From contig NZ_PGCP01000010.1 in NCBI RefSeq assembly GCF_002812985.1, forward strand, positions 84,144-148,143: a stretch of 64,000 nt of DNA, in the 5' to 3' direction. Of the stretch, positions 16,123-24,429 are shown piece after piece; within the stretch, counting starts at the first letter, position 1; every line of letters starts with the position of its first letter. The stretch comes from Aeromonas lusitana (GTDB lineage Bacteria; Pseudomonadota; Gammaproteobacteria; Enterobacterales; Aeromonadaceae). Below the pieces are notes generated by a model. The model saw nothing but the letters and a program-made list of their open reading frames with translations, did no database searches and was not told where the DNA came from. The translations under genes and the position numbers were made by a program.

Positions 16123-18561
16123 ATGAGCAAATCCTGCTGCAACCATGCACATGCCGCCCCCATCAAGGCGATCAGCAAGGCCGCTTCCCACCAGGGCGAG
16201 CATCAACACGACAGCCACTGCTGTGACAACGCGGCGCCCGTCAGTGGCTGCACCAGCCAGGCCCCCCATGACCATCAGGCACACGGCGAGAGCGATCCGC
16301 CGGGAGATGAAGAGCCCCCCAGAGGGAGTTGCAGCGGCCAGGCCTGTTGCAGCGCTCAGCCTCAGGCCCCCGACCATGCCCATGATCATGTGCATCAAGA
16401 TGCGCACGGCCATCATGACCACGACGAGTCTCCCGACCAGCTCGCCCCCTTGCACGAGCCAGCGCAGAACACCAGCCGCCACAGCTGGCAGGTATTGGGG
16501 ATGGACTGCCCCAGCTGCGCTCGCAAGATAGAGACAGCCGTCGGCCGGGTTGCCGGCGTGCAACAGGCCCGCGTGCTGTTTGCCACCGAGAAGCTGGTGG
16601 TGGATCTGGCCCCCGGTCTCTCCCCCGATCCCATCACGGCCGCCGTGCTGGCCGCAGGCTTCCAGCTCAAGGGAAATTCCCAGACCGCCGATGCCAAGCC
16701 ACGCAGTCCCCTGATGACACTGCTCGGCAAATATTGGCAGCCCCTCTCTCTTGCCGGCCTGATGCTGGTGGCGGCCCTGTTGCCCGATACCGTCGGCAAG
16801 CCCCTGTTTGTCCTGGCGACCCTCTGGGGGCTCTGGCCCGTGGCCCGCAAGGCCTGGGCTCTGACCAAGAGCGGCTCCCCCTTCGCCATCGAAACCCTGA
16901 TGACAGTCGCCGCCGTCGGCGCCCTCTTCCTCGGTGAGACGGCCGAAGCGGCCATGGTGCTGCTGCTGTTCATGCTGGGAGAACACCTGGAGGCCTATGC
17001 CGCCGGCCGCGCCCGCGCCGGGGTCACAGCCCTGATGGCGCTGGTACCGGACAAGGCGCTGCGCATTCGTCAAACCTCGGAGGGTGAGCTGCGAGAAGAG
17101 GTAGCCGCCGATGAGCTGCGCCCTGGCGACATCATAGAGATAGCCCCCGGCGCCCGGCTGCCCGCCGATGCCCGTCTGCTCGATGCCCTCGGCGCCTTTG
17201 ACGAGAGCGCCCTGACCGGTGAATCCATCCCGGTGGAGCGCCGGCAAGGGGATAAGGTCGCCGCCGGCAGTCTGGCGGCAGACAGGGTATTGCGCCTGGA
17301 GGTGGTGTCCGAGCCCGGCAACAACGCCATCGACCGCATCCTGCATCTCATCGAGGAGGCCGAGACCCAGCGCGCCCCCATAGAGCGCTTCATCGACCGT
17401 TTCAGTCGCTGGTATACCCCGGCCATGATGCTGGTCGCCCTGCTGGTGGTGCTGGTACCCCCCCTCTTCTTCGGCCAGAGCTGGGATGAGTGGATCTATC
17501 GCGGGCTGGCGCTCTTGCTCATCGGTTGCCCCTGCGCCCTGGTGATCTCCACCCCGGCGGCGGTCACCTCCGCCCTGGCGGCGGCTACCCGGCAAGGGGC
17601 CCTGATCAAGGGAGGCGCGGCGCTGGAGCGACTGGCCCATGTCGATACCGTCGCCTTTGACAAGACAGGCACTCTGACCCTGGGCAAGCCACAGCTCACT
17701 GAACTGATCAGCCTGGATGGTAGACCCGAGTCCGAGTGGCTGGCGCTGGCCGCCGCCATCGAGCAGGGCTCCCATCACCCCCTGGCCCGCGCCGTGGTGG
17801 CTGCCGCGAATGAACAGGGGCTGACCCTGGCTACCGCCACGGACCTTCGTGCCCTGCCCGGCATGGGGGTAGAAGGACGCATCGACGGCATGCTCTGGCA
17901 ACTGCTGGCGCCGAGCCGGGTTGAGTCGCGGGATGACGAGACACTGACCAGGATCGCCACCCTGGAGCAACAAGGCAAGACTGTGGTCCTGCTCTGCCAG
18001 GCGGGGGCCGCACCGGTCGCCCTGCTGGCGCTGCGTGACCAGATTCGGCCCGAGGCCGCCGCCGCACTGCAGGAGTTGAGTACGCTTGGGTTGCAGAGCA
18101 TCATGCTGACCGGGGACAACCCCAGAGCCGCCGAGGCCATCGCCGGCGAGCTCGGCATGGGCTGGCGCGCCGGTCTGCTGCCGGAGGGCAAGGTGGAAGA
18201 GATAGCCAAGCTGGCCCGGACGCAGAAGGTGGCCATGATAGGGGACGGCATCAACGACGCCCCCGCCATGAAGCGGGCCAGCATCGGCATCGCCATGGGT
18301 GGCGGCACGGATGTGGCGCTGGAAACCGCAGATGCGGCTTTGACCCACAACCAGCTCGGCGGCCTTGCCGCCATGATCCGGCTGTCGCGCGCCGCGCTCG
18401 CCAATATCCACCAGAATATCGCGCTGGCGCTGGGGCTCAAGGCCATCTTCCTGGTCACCAGCCTGCTTGGCATCACGGGCCTGTGGATAGCCGTGCTGGC
18501 CGATACCGGCGCCACCGCCCTGGTCACCGCCAACGCCCTGCGATTGTTGCGCAAACGCTGA
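16123..18561 (+). CDS. zntA: Zn2+/Cd2+/Pb2+-exporting P1B-type ATPase
   Basis: 812 residues. Residues 1-110 are unusually rich in His and Cys (SKSCCNHAHA, DHAHDHVHQDAHGHHDHD), forming a probable metal buffer. They are followed by one HMA domain with GMDCPSC at 126-132. The transmembrane metal site CPC is at 469-471 and the phosphorylated Asp in DKTGT at 513; TGD and GDGIND hinge motifs follow. This is the P1B-2 (ZntA) subclass that exports divalent soft metals from the cytoplasm. The ZntR-type promoter just upstream supports zinc/cadmium/lead control. About 80 residues longer than E. coli ZntA because of the metal-rich head. Confidence 0.93.
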   Translation: MSKSCCNHAHAAPIKAISKAASHQGEHQHDSHCCDNAAPVSGCTSQAPHDHQAHGESDPPGDEEPPRGSCSGQACCSAQPQAPDHAHDHVHQDAHGHHDHDESPDQLAPLHEPAQNTSRHSWQVLGMDCPSCARKIETAVGRVAGVQQARVLFATEKLVVDLAPGLSPDPITAAVLAAGFQLKGNSQTADAKPRSPLMTLLGKYWQPLSLAGLMLVAALLPDTVGKPLFVLATLWGLWPVARKAWALTKSGSPFAIETLMTVAAVGALFLGETAEAAMVLLLFMLGEHLEAYAAGRARAGVTALMALVPDKALRIRQTSEGELREEVAADELRPGDIIEIAPGARLPADARLLDALGAFDESALTGESIPVERRQGDKVAAGSLAADRVLRLEVVSEPGNNAIDRILHLIEEAETQRAPIERFIDRFSRWYTPAMMLVALLVVLVPPLFFGQSWDEWIYRGLALLLIGCPCALVISTPAAVTSALAAATRQGALIKGGAALERLAHVDTVAFDKTGTLTLGKPQLTELISLDGRPESEWLALAAAIEQGSHHPLARAVVAAANEQGLTLATATDLRALPGMGVEGRIDGMLWQLLAPSRVESRDDETLTRIATLEQQGKTVVLLCQAGAAPVALLALRDQIRPEAAAALQELSTLGLQSIMLTGDNPRAAEAIAGELGMGWRAGLLPEGKVEEIAKLARTQKVAMIGDGINDAPAMKRASIGIAMGGGTDVALETADAALTHNQLGGLAAMIRLSRAALANIHQNIALALGLKAIFLVTSLLGITGLWIAVLADTGATALVTANALRLLRKR

Positions 18562-18600
18562 TCCCTAGAGCCCGGACTCCGGGGCGTTCAACACAACGAA

Positions 18601-18629
18601 AAAGCCGCAACCTTGGGTCGCGGCTTTTC
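18601..18629 (+). terminator. zntA terminator
   Basis: AAAAGCCGC...GCGGCTTTT hairpin about 40 bases after the zntA stop, ending in a T-run (TTTTCTTT). Confidence 0.85.
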
Positions 18630-18656
18630 TTTATGCGGGTGGCGAGACGTCGCCCA

Positions 18657-18694
18657 AAAAATCAAGGCGCGGCTGATGATGGCAGTCCGCGCCT
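18657..18694 (-). terminator. Pullulanase gene terminator
   Basis: On the minus strand: AGGCGCGG, 14-base loop, CCGCGCCT, then TGATTTTTT. It lies about 90 bases beyond the pullulanase stop codon. Confidence 0.75.
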
Positions 18695-18742
18695 CGTTCT
18701 TACGCTCTCGGCTTATCCCCCCCTTGGCGAGGTGGAATTCAA

Positions 18743-18768
18743 CCCATGGCTGCCGAGCCAGCCATGGG
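18743..18768. repeat. 10-bp perfect inverted repeat
   Basis: CCCATGGCTG, loop CCGAGC, CAGCCATGGG, 15 bases past the pullulanase stop. No T-run follows on either strand; it may be an mRNA 3' stabilising hairpin ahead of the terminator. Confidence 0.6.
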
Positions 18769-18782
18769 CTCGATGGGGTTGC

Positions 18783-21700
18783 TTATGGAGTAGGTGTCGG
18801 CTCAGCGAAACTGACGCTCAGAGTCGGTTTGTCCTTGTTCATAGCGGTAAATACGAATTTATAGGTACCGGCTTTATCGACATTAAATGGCAGGTTTCCT
18901 CCCTGAGGACAAAGAGCCGTTACTTGCCCCACTTGCAATGAATCTGTATCGGCGCACTTACCGTAGTTGACCGATCCATTCCAATCACTACCGGCTATTT
19001 TGACCTGAGTATTTGAAATTTTATCAGCGGTCACTTCTGTAGAAAATTCATACATATAGTTCCCACTGAAAGTCATTAAATTGACCGGGTCCCACACATT
19101 CAATAAGCCACGAACAAACACTTCGGTGCTGCCGAACGGTGGCAACGTGCTCATATCCGTCTTCTTGCCCACCGGTAGACCCGCCCCCTGGGCACCGACT
19201 TGCGGTTTGACGAAGACGGCGGCAGACCAAGCCCCCAGAGTGAGCTCATTGCTGCCGACCGAGACGCCGCTGGCGATGCTGTCACTGCTGCGGTGAGCAC
19301 TGCTCAGCACCATGCCGGAGAGATCGATGATCTGATCGTTGCCGTCACGGAAGTCGCCGATACTCTGGGACGCATTGGTGGCATTGATCATCACTACCAG
19401 GCCGTCGATGGCCGGATCCAGATCCGCACCGGCGCTGGTGCCGTCATCCACGCTCATCACGATAATACCCGGCACTTGGTCAGGCCCGGTGTTGCGGAAG
19501 TCGACCCGCTTGATCACTTCGGCACCACTGCCAAGACGCAGCAGGCGGGAGGATTGACGCAGTTCCGCCAGCTCCTGGTAGAAGCTCACCATCTGGGTCA
19601 TCTCGGCCGAGCCCGGCTTGGCGTGCTGGCCGAGCACCTGGTCTATCAGGCCATAGTTGGCTTCATCCTTGTCCTTACGCGGCAGGCCCTTGTCGAAGTT
19701 GTTGTCCCCCAGGGTGTAATCGACCCGGTTGTACCAGTCACCCGAGTCATAGCTGTCACGCTCCATGGATTTGGAGCGCAGCAGTTCGACCCCTGCGTGG
19801 GTGAAGGGGATCCCCTGCCCCAGCATGGCGGTCGCGAGCGACACTCCCTGCATCCGCACCAGATCGGCGTTTTGTGGAGCCTTGTAGACCAGGTTGTCGA
19901 ACAGGGTCTGGTTGTCGTGCTTGTCGACATAGTTCTGCACTTCGGTCGGATCCTGGGCATAACCCGCGGGTTGACCGTTGTAGTCGATGTCGGAGCCTTT
20001 TTTCGGAATGCCGTCCTTGTCGGTCAGCACGAACTCCTTGAGGTTGCCCGCCATGCCGAGGCGCACCAGATCGGACTGATGCAGGGCGGTGGCGAGCTCT
20101 ACGCCATTCACCTCGTTGGGATCGACGAAGGCACCATTGCCGAAGCCCTGAGTCTTGCGAATGCCTTCCCCGCCGTCAAACGGACTGCCGCCACGGACCG
20201 CATCCCGCAACCGGTCGGAGAAGGAGCCGATACCGGTGCCGCCTAAATGTACCTGGGTCGCCTGCACGAAACGCTTGTCGTTCTCCACCTCGCCGAAGTT
20301 CCAGCCTTCCCCGTAGAAATACATCTCGGGGTTGACCTTCTTCACCTCGGCCAGGGCCTGCACCATCTGATCTTTCGGATGATGGCCCATCAGATCGAAG
20401 CGGAAGGCATCGATCTTGTAGTCCCGCGCCCAGGTCACCAGGGAATCATCCATCAGCTTGGCGAACATGGCGTGTTCCGGCGCCGTGTTGGAGCAGCAGG
20501 TGGAGTTTTCGACCGAGCCGGTCTCCGGGTTCAGGCGCTGGTAATACCAGGGCACTATCTTGTCGAGCACGGATTTCGGGCCGAGGCCGGCTTCGTTGGT
20601 GTGGTTGTAGACCACGTCCATCACCACGTTCATGCCGATGTTCTGCTTGATGGCCTGCACCATCTCGCGGAACTCCTTGATCCGGACAGTCCCCTCCGCG
20701 TTGGTAGCATAGGAGCCTTCCGGAGCCGTGTAGTGGTAGGGGTCATAGCCCCAGTTGAAGGAGTCCACCCCGCGCAGATAGCCATACAGCTCCTGCACAA
20801 CCGGGTTTTCCTTGCTGTCTGTGGTCTGCAGATCCGTCAGCACGGATTCTATGGTCTGGCCGCCGCCGCAATGGCTGGCGAACTTGGAGTTCTTGACCTC
20901 GGGATTGACCTCGCACAGCTTGCTGAAGTCGTCGCCGATGTTGGCCACCTTGGCCGGATCCTCGTTGACGGTGGCGATGTCGAACACCGGCAGCAGGTGC
21001 AGGTGGCTGACACCGCTCCTGGCCAGGGATTGCAGGTGCTTGACCGGCACGCTGTCGCTGTCGGTCAGCCCCAGGAACTTGCCCCTGTGCTCGACCGGGG
21101 TGGAGTCGTCGTTGCCGGTCAGATCCCGGACATGGGCCTCATAGATGACGATGTCGGCCGGATTGGCCTGGCTGTGGGGCGCCTTCAGGCTGTCCCATCC
21201 CTCGGGTTTGAGGGCCGGATCGTCCAAGTCCACCACCTGGCTGAACTCGGAGTTCATGGCGAGGCTGAGGGAATAGGGGTCGGTGACCTGATAGGACTCC
21301 AGCTTGCGGCTAAGCGGATGGTAGACCTGGATGTCGTAGCGGTAATACTTGCCCACCAGATCGCTGCCAGCCTGCAAGCTCCAACTGCCGCTGGCCTCGT
21401 CCAGGGTCATGGTCCGCTCGCCGAGGGACTGGTGGTTCTCATCGAACAGCGCCAGCTTGACCGACTTGGCGGTGGGAGCCCAGAGCCGGAAGGTGACATT
21501 GCCCCCCTCGACGATGGCGCCATAGCTCAGCTTGGTGGCGGCATCGGCGTAGACGGCGTCGAGGGCCCCGGCGCTCTGCACCAGGGTCGCCCCCTGCAGC
21601 ACGCCGCTCGCATCAGTGCCGATGGCCACCAGCTCACCCTTGAGCAGGGGCTTGAGATCCTTGCCGGAAGGCAGGGTGAAGGCGGCGGCATCCTTAAGGT

Positions 21701-22439
21701 GCGGGTACTTGGCCTGCTGCTCGGCGGTCAGGCTGGTGGGGGTCAGCTTGAGATAGGGGAAGTCGAACACCCCCTCGCTGTTGGCCGTGATGGTGCCGGA
21801 CTCCGTGTAGTAGAGACGCACATGGGGTTTGTCCTTGCCCCCTTGCCAGATCAGGGTGTTGCCGTCGATCAGGTGGGCACTGGCCCCGGCCACGCCGAAG
21901 GCGGCGGTGAAGGCCTCGGCGCGACTGCCGAAGATCTCGTTCTTGCCCGCGACGATTGCCACGGTGCGGTCCGGATGATCGCTGAATATTACCTTCATGT
22001 CGGCGCCGGTCAGGTTCGCCAGCTCGCCGTTACGGGCGATGAAGTTGATGCAGCCTTCCATCTTGGAGAGCGGCACCACCCAGGCGGGGCCGAAGCTGTC
22101 CGCCGCCGACGCCGTCTTGCTGGCATCGTCCCAGCTCGCGTTCAGGCCACCCTCGGCGGTGGCATTGCAGGCGTCGTTATTCCACAGGTGCAGGCTGTGG
22201 CTGGCGAAGGGCCCGGCAATGCCGCGCGCGGCGCTGGTCTGGGTATCCACCAGGGCGATCACCGCCTCGTTGGGGCCGGCTACCAGCAGCTCGGCCGGCG
22301 GTTGCATATTGGGAAGGCGAGCGACGGGCTCATCCTGAGGAGTGGGGGTGGAGGGCGAGGAGCTGTTGTCATTACAGCCAGACAAAAGCGCGAGCAGTGA
22401 GGCTGTTACCAGCGCCACTTTGGTCTTTTTCATATCCAT
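18783..22439 (-). CDS. pulA: Pullulanase-type alpha-1,6-glucosidase, lipoprotein
   Basis: About 1,218 residues. The N-terminus MDMKKTKVALVTASLLALL ends in LSGC, a lipobox, so it is a lipoprotein. GH13 landmarks follow in order: an N-terminal carbohydrate-binding/N domain, YEAHVRDLTGND, FNWGYDPYHY, region I DVVYNHTNEAG, region II AFRFDLMGHH (nucleophile Asp), region III FYGEGWNFGE (acid/base Glu) and region IV VDKHDNQTLFD. It would debranch pullulan, starch and glycogen at alpha-1,6 bonds. In Klebsiella the homologue reaches the cell surface through the type II secretion system; the same is inferred here. Two candidate ATGs lie 6 bases apart; I chose the upstream one. Confidence 0.93.
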   Translation of the reverse strand: MDMKKTKVALVTASLLALLSGCNDNSSSPSTPTPQDEPVARLPNMQPPAELLVAGPNEAVIALVDTQTSAARGIAGPFASHSLHLWNNDACNATAEGGLNASWDDASKTASAADSFGPAWVVPLSKMEGCINFIARNGELANLTGADMKVIFSDHPDRTVAIVAGKNEIFGSRAEAFTAAFGVAGASAHLIDGNTLIWQGGKDKPHVRLYYTESGTITANSEGVFDFPYLKLTPTSLTAEQQAKYPHLKDAAAFTLPSGKDLKPLLKGELVAIGTDASGVLQGATLVQSAGALDAVYADAATKLSYGAIVEGGNVTFRLWAPTAKSVKLALFDENHQSLGERTMTLDEASGSWSLQAGSDLVGKYYRYDIQVYHPLSRKLESYQVTDPYSLSLAMNSEFSQVVDLDDPALKPEGWDSLKAPHSQANPADIVIYEAHVRDLTGNDDSTPVEHRGKFLGLTDSDSVPVKHLQSLARSGVSHLHLLPVFDIATVNEDPAKVANIGDDFSKLCEVNPEVKNSKFASHCGGGQTIESVLTDLQTTDSKENPVVQELYGYLRGVDSFNWGYDPYHYTAPEGSYATNAEGTVRIKEFREMVQAIKQNIGMNVVMDVVYNHTNEAGLGPKSVLDKIVPWYYQRLNPETGSVENSTCCSNTAPEHAMFAKLMDDSLVTWARDYKIDAFRFDLMGHHPKDQMVQALAEVKKVNPEMYFYGEGWNFGEVENDKRFVQATQVHLGGTGIGSFSDRLRDAVRGGSPFDGGEGIRKTQGFGNGAFVDPNEVNGVELATALHQSDLVRLGMAGNLKEFVLTDKDGIPKKGSDIDYNGQPAGYAQDPTEVQNYVDKHDNQTLFDNLVYKAPQNADLVRMQGVSLATAMLGQGIPFTHAGVELLRSKSMERDSYDSGDWYNRVDYTLGDNNFDKGLPRKDKDEANYGLIDQVLGQHAKPGSAEMTQMVSFYQELAELRQSSRLLRLGSGAEVIKRVDFRNTGPDQVPGIIVMSVDDGTSAGADLDPAIDGLVVMINATNASQSIGDFRDGNDQIIDLSGMVLSSAHRSSDSIASGVSVGSNELTLGAWSAAVFVKPQVGAQGAGLPVGKKTDMSTLPPFGSTEVFVRGLLNVWDPVNLMTFSGNYMYEFSTEVTADKISNTQVKIAGSDWNGSVNYGKCADTDSLQVGQVTALCPQGGNLPFNVDKAGTYKFVFTAMNKDKPTLSVSFAEPTPTP

Positions 22440-22700
22440 TTTTTTATAATTCCCGCTGTAGTTAGTCTCGATAGACGAGTACCCGGCCATGGCCGAGCTG
22501 TGCCATATTAATCAGCGGGGATTGCCGTAAATGTGAGCAGGTCGGCAAAAAAAACCAATCTCATTCAACAAGATAACGTTTTCATAACGAAAGTTGGAGC
22601 GAGCTCACAGACCAGAGCCAAAATATGCCGCATCACCAGATGAAGCCAGTTCATGGTAGAAAAAATCAATTCCGATCAAATGGATAGAGAGGATTAACTG

Positions 22701-23111
22701 ATGACGCGCATCGAAGATCAGGCGAAGCGGCTGGACGCGGATTACCTGGCCCTCAGCCAGCTGTTTGACCAGTTTTGTCAGCTGGCGGGGAGCCTTGCCG
22801 AGCAGTATCACTTCTTCAACTGGCCGGATTACGAGGACACGCCGCCCCTCTCTCGCGCCTTCACTCTGCTGGGGGAGCCCAGAGCCTTGCGGCTACGCTG
22901 CCAGCCCGGCGAGCGGGGCAGCCTCCACGGCCTCCTGCAGATAGTGGATGAGGAGGGGGAGATACATGCCAGCCTGGGTTACCATGCCGACGGCCAGTTG
23001 TTGCTGGAGTCTGGCCGCCTGCTGGACAACCCGCCGGCACTGCTGCTCAAGCTGCTGCTCGGTACCGTCTGGCATCAGGCCCCCCATGAGGGAGAACGCC
23101 AGCCCCACTGA
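22701..23111 (+). CDS. Conserved hypothetical protein
   Basis: 136 residues, ribosome site GAGAGGA before ATG. It is acidic, with no signal peptide or membrane segment. The first 40 residues are helical (DADYLALSQLFDQFCQLAGS) and the middle is beta-rich (ALRLRCQPGERGSL, IHASLGYHADGQLLLESG). I recognise no domain. It is divergent from the pullulanase gene and convergent with dmeF, 7 bases apart at their stops. Codon use and composition match the neighbours, so it looks like a resident gene. Confidence 0.65.
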   Translation: MTRIEDQAKRLDADYLALSQLFDQFCQLAGSLAEQYHFFNWPDYEDTPPLSRAFTLLGEPRALRLRCQPGERGSLHGLLQIVDEEGEIHASLGYHADGQLLLESGRLLDNPPALLLKLLLGTVWHQAPHEGERQPH

Positions 23112-23118
23112 TCCCTCC

Positions 23119-24057
23119 CTACTCAGGGGCTATCTCTATGGTGAGGTGCACCAGCTCCTCGTGGATGGCGAGCCGCTCGCGGATCTCGCTGGCCGGCACG
23201 GGCGCCGCCATCGTCAGGGATAGCACCCCGGCATACTCCCCCTGCCCGACCCGCCACACGTGCAGATCGCGGACCTCGGCGCCGGGCAGCTCGGCAATCA
23301 CTTCCCGGATCTCCGCCACCACGGGGGCATCCATCTCCGCATCCAGCAACACCAGGCCGGTATCGCGCAGCAGGCCCCTGGCCCAGACCGCCACCAGCAC
23401 AGCCCCCACTATGCCCATCAGGGGATCCAGCCAGTCGGCCCCCCACAGCATGCCTCCCACCAGCGCCAGTATGGCCAGCACAGAGGTCAGGGCATCCGCC
23501 AGCACGTGGAGGTAGGCGGCGCGCAGGTTCAGATCCCGATGGCCGTGCTCATGGTCGTGATGATGATCGTGCCCGTGACCATGGTCGTGCCCATGATGAT
23601 GGCCGTGATCGTCCTTCAGCAGCCAGGCGCAAGCCAGGTTGACCAGCAGGCCCAACAGGGCGATGCCGATGGCCTGTTGATAATGGATGGGGCTGGGGTC
23701 CAGCAGACGGGCCACCGACTCGAACAGCATCAGACCGGCCACCCCCACCAGCAGCAGGGCGCTGGTGAAGCCCCCCAGCACCTCTATCTTCCAGGTGCCG
23801 AAGCTGAACCTGTGATCGCGGGCATAGTGGCGGGCGGCGCGATAGGCCAGCACGGAGAGGCCGAGGGCCAGGGCGTGGGAGCTCATGTGCCAGCCATCGG
23901 CCAGCAGAGCCATGGAGTTAAAGATCCAGCCGCCGCCGATCTCCGCCACCATCATGACGGCGGTGAGCAGTACGGCCCAGCGGGTCTTCTGTTCGGCCAG
24001 GGGATTGCCTTGATAGACCACGGGTTGGCAGCAGTGTTGCGATGCGGCGGATGACAT
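23119..24057 (-). CDS. dmeF: CDF family Co2+/Ni2+ efflux transporter DmeF
   Basis: 312 residues from MSSAASQHCCQPVV, with GCAGGAGA upstream; the open frame has 9 more 5' codons. It has six transmembrane segments of the cation diffusion facilitator fold: metal-site residues in ALLADGWHMSSHALALG (D-x3-H) and HVLADALTSVLA, and a long cytoplasmic His loop between TM4 and TM5 (HGHHHGHDHGHGHDHHHDHE). A C-terminal cytoplasmic domain follows (EVRDLHVWRVGQGEYAGV). The divergent RcnR-type repressor points to cobalt/nickel export, the defining pairing of DmeF-type CDF proteins. Confidence 0.9.
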   Translation of the reverse strand: MSSAASQHCCQPVVYQGNPLAEQKTRWAVLLTAVMMVAEIGGGWIFNSMALLADGWHMSSHALALGLSVLAYRAARHYARDHRFSFGTWKIEVLGGFTSALLLVGVAGLMLFESVARLLDPSPIHYQQAIGIALLGLLVNLACAWLLKDDHGHHHGHDHGHGHDHHHDHEHGHRDLNLRAAYLHVLADALTSVLAILALVGGMLWGADWLDPLMGIVGAVLVAVWARGLLRDTGLVLLDAEMDAPVVAEIREVIAELPGAEVRDLHVWRVGQGEYAGVLSLTMAAPVPASEIRERLAIHEELVHLTIEIAPE

Positions 24058-24087
24058 GAATTTCTCCTGCAAGATGGAATGCAATAT

Positions 24088-24105
24088 ACTATACCCCAGT
24101 ATAGT
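24088..24105. promoter_or_regulatory. RcnR-type operator between dmeF and rcnR
   Basis: Perfect dyad ACTATAC-CCCA-GTATAGT with a C-tract at its centre (read as TACTGGGGT on the other strand), 21 bases before the repressor ATG and 30 before dmeF. RcnR and FrmR proteins bind G/C-tracts flanked by AT-rich inverted repeats, so this is the likely shared operator. Confidence 0.8.
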
Positions 24106-24126
24106 TTTATTGTGCGAGAGGATCCC

Positions 24127-24402
24127 ATGTCACACACGGTACACGACAAGAAGAAACTGCTGGCACGGGTCAGGCGCATCAAGGGACAGACGGGGGCACT
24201 GGAGAGCGCGCTGGAGCAGGAGAGCGACTGCGCCGCCATCCTGCAGCAGATCGCGGCCATCCGCGGCGCGGTCAACGGCCTGATGCTGGAGGTGCTGGAG
24301 GGCCACATGCGCGAACACCTGGGCGCCGCCGAGGCGACCCCGGCCGAGCGGCTGGAGGACCTGGATCAGGTGGTGCGGGTGCTGCGCTCCTACCTGAAAT
24401 AA
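24127..24402 (+). CDS. rcnR: RcnR-type Ni/Co-responsive repressor (CsoR/RcnR family)
   Basis: 91 residues from MSHTVHDKKKLL; the open frame continues 16 codons upstream, across the operator. All four side-chain ligands known from E. coli RcnR are present at the same positions: His3, Cys35 (ESDCAAIL), His60 and His64 (EGHMREHLG). With these, the protein should sense Ni(II)/Co(II), not formaldehyde (FrmR) or Cu(I) (CsoR). The all-helical tetramer binds DNA without metal and releases it on metal binding. Divergent from dmeF. Confidence 0.92.
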   Translation: MSHTVHDKKKLLARVRRIKGQTGALESALEQESDCAAILQQIAAIRGAVNGLMLEVLEGHMREHLGAAEATPAERLEDLDQVVRVLRSYLK

Positions 24403-24405
24403 CTA

Positions 24406-24423
24406 CGCCCGACGAGTCGGGCG
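24406..24423. terminator. Hairpin between convergent rcnR and bcsC
   Basis: CGCCCGAC, loop GA, GTCGGGCG. No T-run on either side, so efficiency is uncertain. Confidence 0.45.
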
Positions 24424-24429
24424 CATGGG

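Noticed and set aside
16140..16480. Repetitive CAT/CAC-rich stretch that could be read as a DNA repeat
   Set aside because: It encodes the His/Cys-rich head of ZntA; irregular spacing, not a tandem or CRISPR-type repeat.
16072..18411. 779-codon open frame antisense to zntA
   Set aside because: Wholly inside zntA on the other strand, with no ribosome site, Gln/Gly/His-rich translation without domain logic. zntA has all P-type ATPase motifs.
20247..22400. 717-codon open frame antisense to the pullulanase gene
   Set aside because: GC-rich codon-position shadow; low-complexity Gly/Val/His translation, while the opposite strand encodes a complete GH13 enzyme.
23560..23620. CATGGTCGTG-like short repeats
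   Set aside because: Codes for the cytoplasmic His loop of DmeF; not an independent repeat element.
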